Of a DNA stretch of 64,000 nt, positions 62,901 to 64,000 are shown one piece after another. The translations under genes were made by a program, and so were the position numbers. The stretch is from assembly GCF_001975825.1 (NCBI RefSeq), contig NZ_MTKN01000026.1:20753-84752 (forward strand). Reading direction: 5' to 3'. Under the pieces are notes generated by a model. That model saw nothing but the letters and a program-made list of their open reading frames with translations, did no database searches and was not told where the DNA came from. The stretch's first letter is position 1. Every line of letters begins with the position of its first letter. Source of the DNA: [Flexibacter] sp. ATCC 35208 (GTDB lineage Bacteria; Bacteroidota; Bacteroidia; Chitinophagales; Chitinophagaceae).

Positions 62901-64000
62901 TTCACCCTCTGCCTGAAAAGCGCCACTACTGTATCGGTCGGATGTGCCCGAAAATTTTGCTCTGCCGTTATTATCTGCATGTGTTCCTCAGCAGGGAGCC
63001 AGTTCAGGTTGTATAACGGTTTATCAGCAAAAAGAATCACTTCATTCAATAACTGATCAAAACGTTTTACCAATCCACCTATCGATGTCTCATCCAGGTG
63101 ATCCAGGCTATAATCGAAATCCAGCTTTACATCATCCTTCTCATCAAATTCCCTTACGTAAAGCGAGAGTGCAAGCCGCTCCTGCCGGTGCGTTAAAGGG
63201 ATTACCCGTGTAGAAGTACCGGCAAAATCAGCCGCATAATCCTGCTTCTCATATGACACGTTGACATTGAATAAACCAGCCGTATTACCGTGTATATTCA
63301 GCTCCCTGATTAGTTTACCCAGGGGAAACCGCTGATAACGATAGTCCTTTCTCAGCTGTTGCTTTATTAAACTTACGAGTTCCCTGAAAGAAGACTCCGG
63401 TTTAAAATCTATTCTAAGCAAAGTGACACCGGTAAAAAGCCCTACCGTTTGCTTATATACGAACTTCCCACGGTTTAGCACCGGTAACCCGATTGCAAAA
63501 TCATAGTTATTGTAGAAGCGTCCCAGGTAGGTATATAATACCCCCAGTATCACATGAAATGTAGACACTCCACATTGTTGCGCCAGTTGCGCCAGCCTGT
63601 TATATAAAGCGCGTGGTACGACAAGTTCTTTTCGTCCGCTTTCCGGTTTCTTACCGGGCAGGCGTTTTCCTGGAATAAGCGCTTTGGGCAAAGTGTTAAA
63701 TCTACCAGTCCAATATTCCTTTTCTGCAAGAAAAGAATCAGATGCTGAATAAACCGCATCATCCGCTATAAAGCTACTGTAAGTGTAAACCGTGGAAGAT
63801 GGTAAGCTTCCATGGTTCAACAGGCTATTATAATAGCCAACCAGGCGTTGAAATAACAAAGACGTTCCCCAGCCATCAGTAATTATGTGGTGGTAAACAG
63901 AAAACAGGTAATGGAAATCATCAGATATTTTAATCAGGCAGAACCTGTACGGCGGCATATTGTCATGCAGGAGAAAGGGCCGGGCAAATTCCTGCTGCAT
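59936..64000 (-). CDS. Nonribosomal peptide synthetase, C-A-T-C, N-terminus off the right edge
   Basis: At least 1354 residues are visible; the Met codon at the edge is probably internal because the condensation domain is already under way. Domains: C domain with HHIITDG at 37-43; A domain about 350-830 with YTSGSTGNPKG (495-505), YGPTETT (632-638), YRTGDTGR and NRKIDRKAL; carrier domain with GGHSL (Ser879); second C domain about 935-1340 with HHLIMDG (1053-1059). The A-domain pocket residues read D-I-L-Q-L-G-M-I-W plus the invariant Lys, one change from the known glycine code DILQLGLIWK. There is no thioesterase or A domain after the last C domain, which is unusual for a terminal protein. 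Earlier modules should lie beyond the right edge. Confidence 0.93.
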   Translation of the reverse strand: MQQEFARPFLLHDNMPPYRFCLIKISDDFHYLFSVYHHIITDGWGTSLLFQRLVGYYNSLLNHGSLPSSTVYTYSSFIADDAVYSASDSFLAEKEYWTGRFNTLPKALIPGKRLPGKKPESGRKELVVPRALYNRLAQLAQQCGVSTFHVILGVLYTYLGRFYNNYDFAIGLPVLNRGKFVYKQTVGLFTGVTLLRIDFKPESSFRELVSLIKQQLRKDYRYQRFPLGKLIRELNIHGNTAGLFNVNVSYEKQDYAADFAGTSTRVIPLTHRQERLALSLYVREFDEKDDVKLDFDYSLDHLDETSIGGLVKRFDQLLNEVILFADKPLYNLNWLPAEEHMQIITAEQNFRAHPTDTVVALFRQRVKYAPEDIALRDEHLAYSYGELNRLSQLVAGHLNCRQDRAPVAVLMDRSATLPLVLLGILRSGRAFIPLDPAFPTERLEYIVRHSGAQLLITDRTTSFELEVLDVATLLTGGIAGIEDNSVLTDAAYIIYTSGSTGNPKGVEISHAALSNFLFSMQHSPGISYTDTLFAVTTYSFDIAILELLLPLISGASVYVATAEILADPDKLLHTMATVKPNIIQATPSFYQLLFNAGWEGASGLKCLCGGDVLGEALAEKLLNHTDELWNMYGPTETTIWSSVKRIRRPAECSCIGHPIDNTSIYILDKWMNRMPLGAEGDIYIGGAGLAIGYYKNNVLTDQAFLLRNGERIYRTGDTGRRAFNGELIFLGRTDNQVKIRGYRIELGDIESKLAGIEGIREAVVVSSRPAMQEAFLVAYMIPVGEPIPEKEILSLLKAALPTYMVPQVLIYLDAYPLTPNRKIDRKALSEREIRSASVGNPVVELYPVNAIKLLVYWRQVLGVEQIGIDDHFFSLGGHSLSAVKLVSLINKEWGAGFTITDVFEHPTIRLQSVQMEQLATKVTVIPIAEAARYYPVTRAQYHIWLLSQQRRAAAAYNMSAAFLVQGPLDLVALRKALLSIAARHEIMRTNFIEHDGIPYQHIKAFGDLQIVQLEGNAVLLTDEFVHRPFDLERDLLFRVALVRPENILVFVTHHLIMDGWSVEVLLQELIAIYNGRSVPSMSYQFKDYSAWLGKVAAEDKAAIAYWDEQLSEYIPRPVLMNERNSRVMSFKGRQYQFAFPALETSHLRQLAREQGTTTFTVITALFQLLLYKYDGSRDSCIGTVTAGRDVPGSESQLGMYANTCMLRSRIDPDKDFLVLLKETGQTIRQAAMYAYNLPERANAYFDIMIVYQPFESLANAIKEMNELSLEPFPLDVRVSRFPLVFNFREQQDEIACEVVYDADIFSSDAVQLLIARYCKLAAEVTVNPAQLPDEYKMMLIKESSSDTINIDFNF

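Noticed and set aside
63998..64000. Met codon at the right edge as the true NRPS start
   Set aside because: The condensation domain's HHxxxDG motif lies only 37 residues later, whereas it normally sits about 130-150 residues into the domain, so the gene must extend beyond the window.

Overview
The window looks like chromosomal DNA of a Bacteroidota species, most likely from the Chitinophagaceae (Chitinophaga-like). The evidence is a SusC/SusD pair, several outer-membrane beta-barrel receptors with an N-terminal carboxypeptidase-regulatory-like fold, secreted ricin/CBM-bearing carbohydrate enzymes, Shine-Dalgarno-poor gene starts, and promoters of the Bacteroidota type (TTTG, about 19-20 bp, TAnnTTTG). 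No plasmid, phage, transposase or CRISPR functions are visible. The genus call is inference.

Layout. 1-6178 (minus): two abutting genes for very large secreted proteins, a fibronectin-III repeat protein cut by the left edge and a 1360-residue beta-rich protein of unknown function. 6387-17262 (plus): a truncated SDR gene, two lipoprotein carbohydrate enzymes with matching C-terminal ricin modules (GH71/99-like and SGNH esterase), an SDR/AraC pair, and a SusC/SusD uptake pair. 17321-19100: an ArsR-SRPBCC/VOC-DoxX operon with a clear promoter overlapped by repeated operator motifs. 19139-26626: a double bactofilin-like protein, two alpha/beta hydrolases, an RNA ligase preceded by an attenuator-like leader with a 29-codon ORF, and an exopolyphosphatase. 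26724-31667: a decapitated alcohol dehydrogenase, small membrane and YdeI-like proteins, a lipid-A-type acyltransferase, a fatty acid desaturase and a von Willebrand A protein. 32042-38010: katG with an array of its last codons repeated 12 times past the stop, then a four-domain GH43 enzyme. 38072-44103: a decayed regulatory neighbourhood with at least three gene-fusion deletion scars, then cupin, TlpA, EthD/HxlR, Crp/Fnr, methyltransferase and YoaK genes.

44131-51756 is bounded by a degenerate 3' half of tRNA-Lys (plus its terminator hairpin) at the left and the intact tRNA-Lys(UUU) at the right. Between them lie a BlaI/BlaR-like regulator pair and two TonB-receptor-type barrels. The topology is that of an old integration at the tRNA 3' end.

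53263-64000 (minus) reads as the downstream end of a nonribosomal peptide operon. An NRPS (C-A-T-C, A-domain pocket code reading as glycine) is followed at 13 bp by a single polypeptide with two ANT(6)-like nucleotidyltransferase units, at 3 bp by a membrane-anchored M28 peptidase, and then by an outer-membrane barrel and a terminator.

Points most worth following up: the alternative RNA structures ahead of the RNA ligase gene, the NRPS/tandem nucleotidyltransferase/peptidase/barrel set, the tRNA-Lys duplication, and the stop-codon-carrying repeat arrays after katG and after the esterase gene at 25169.
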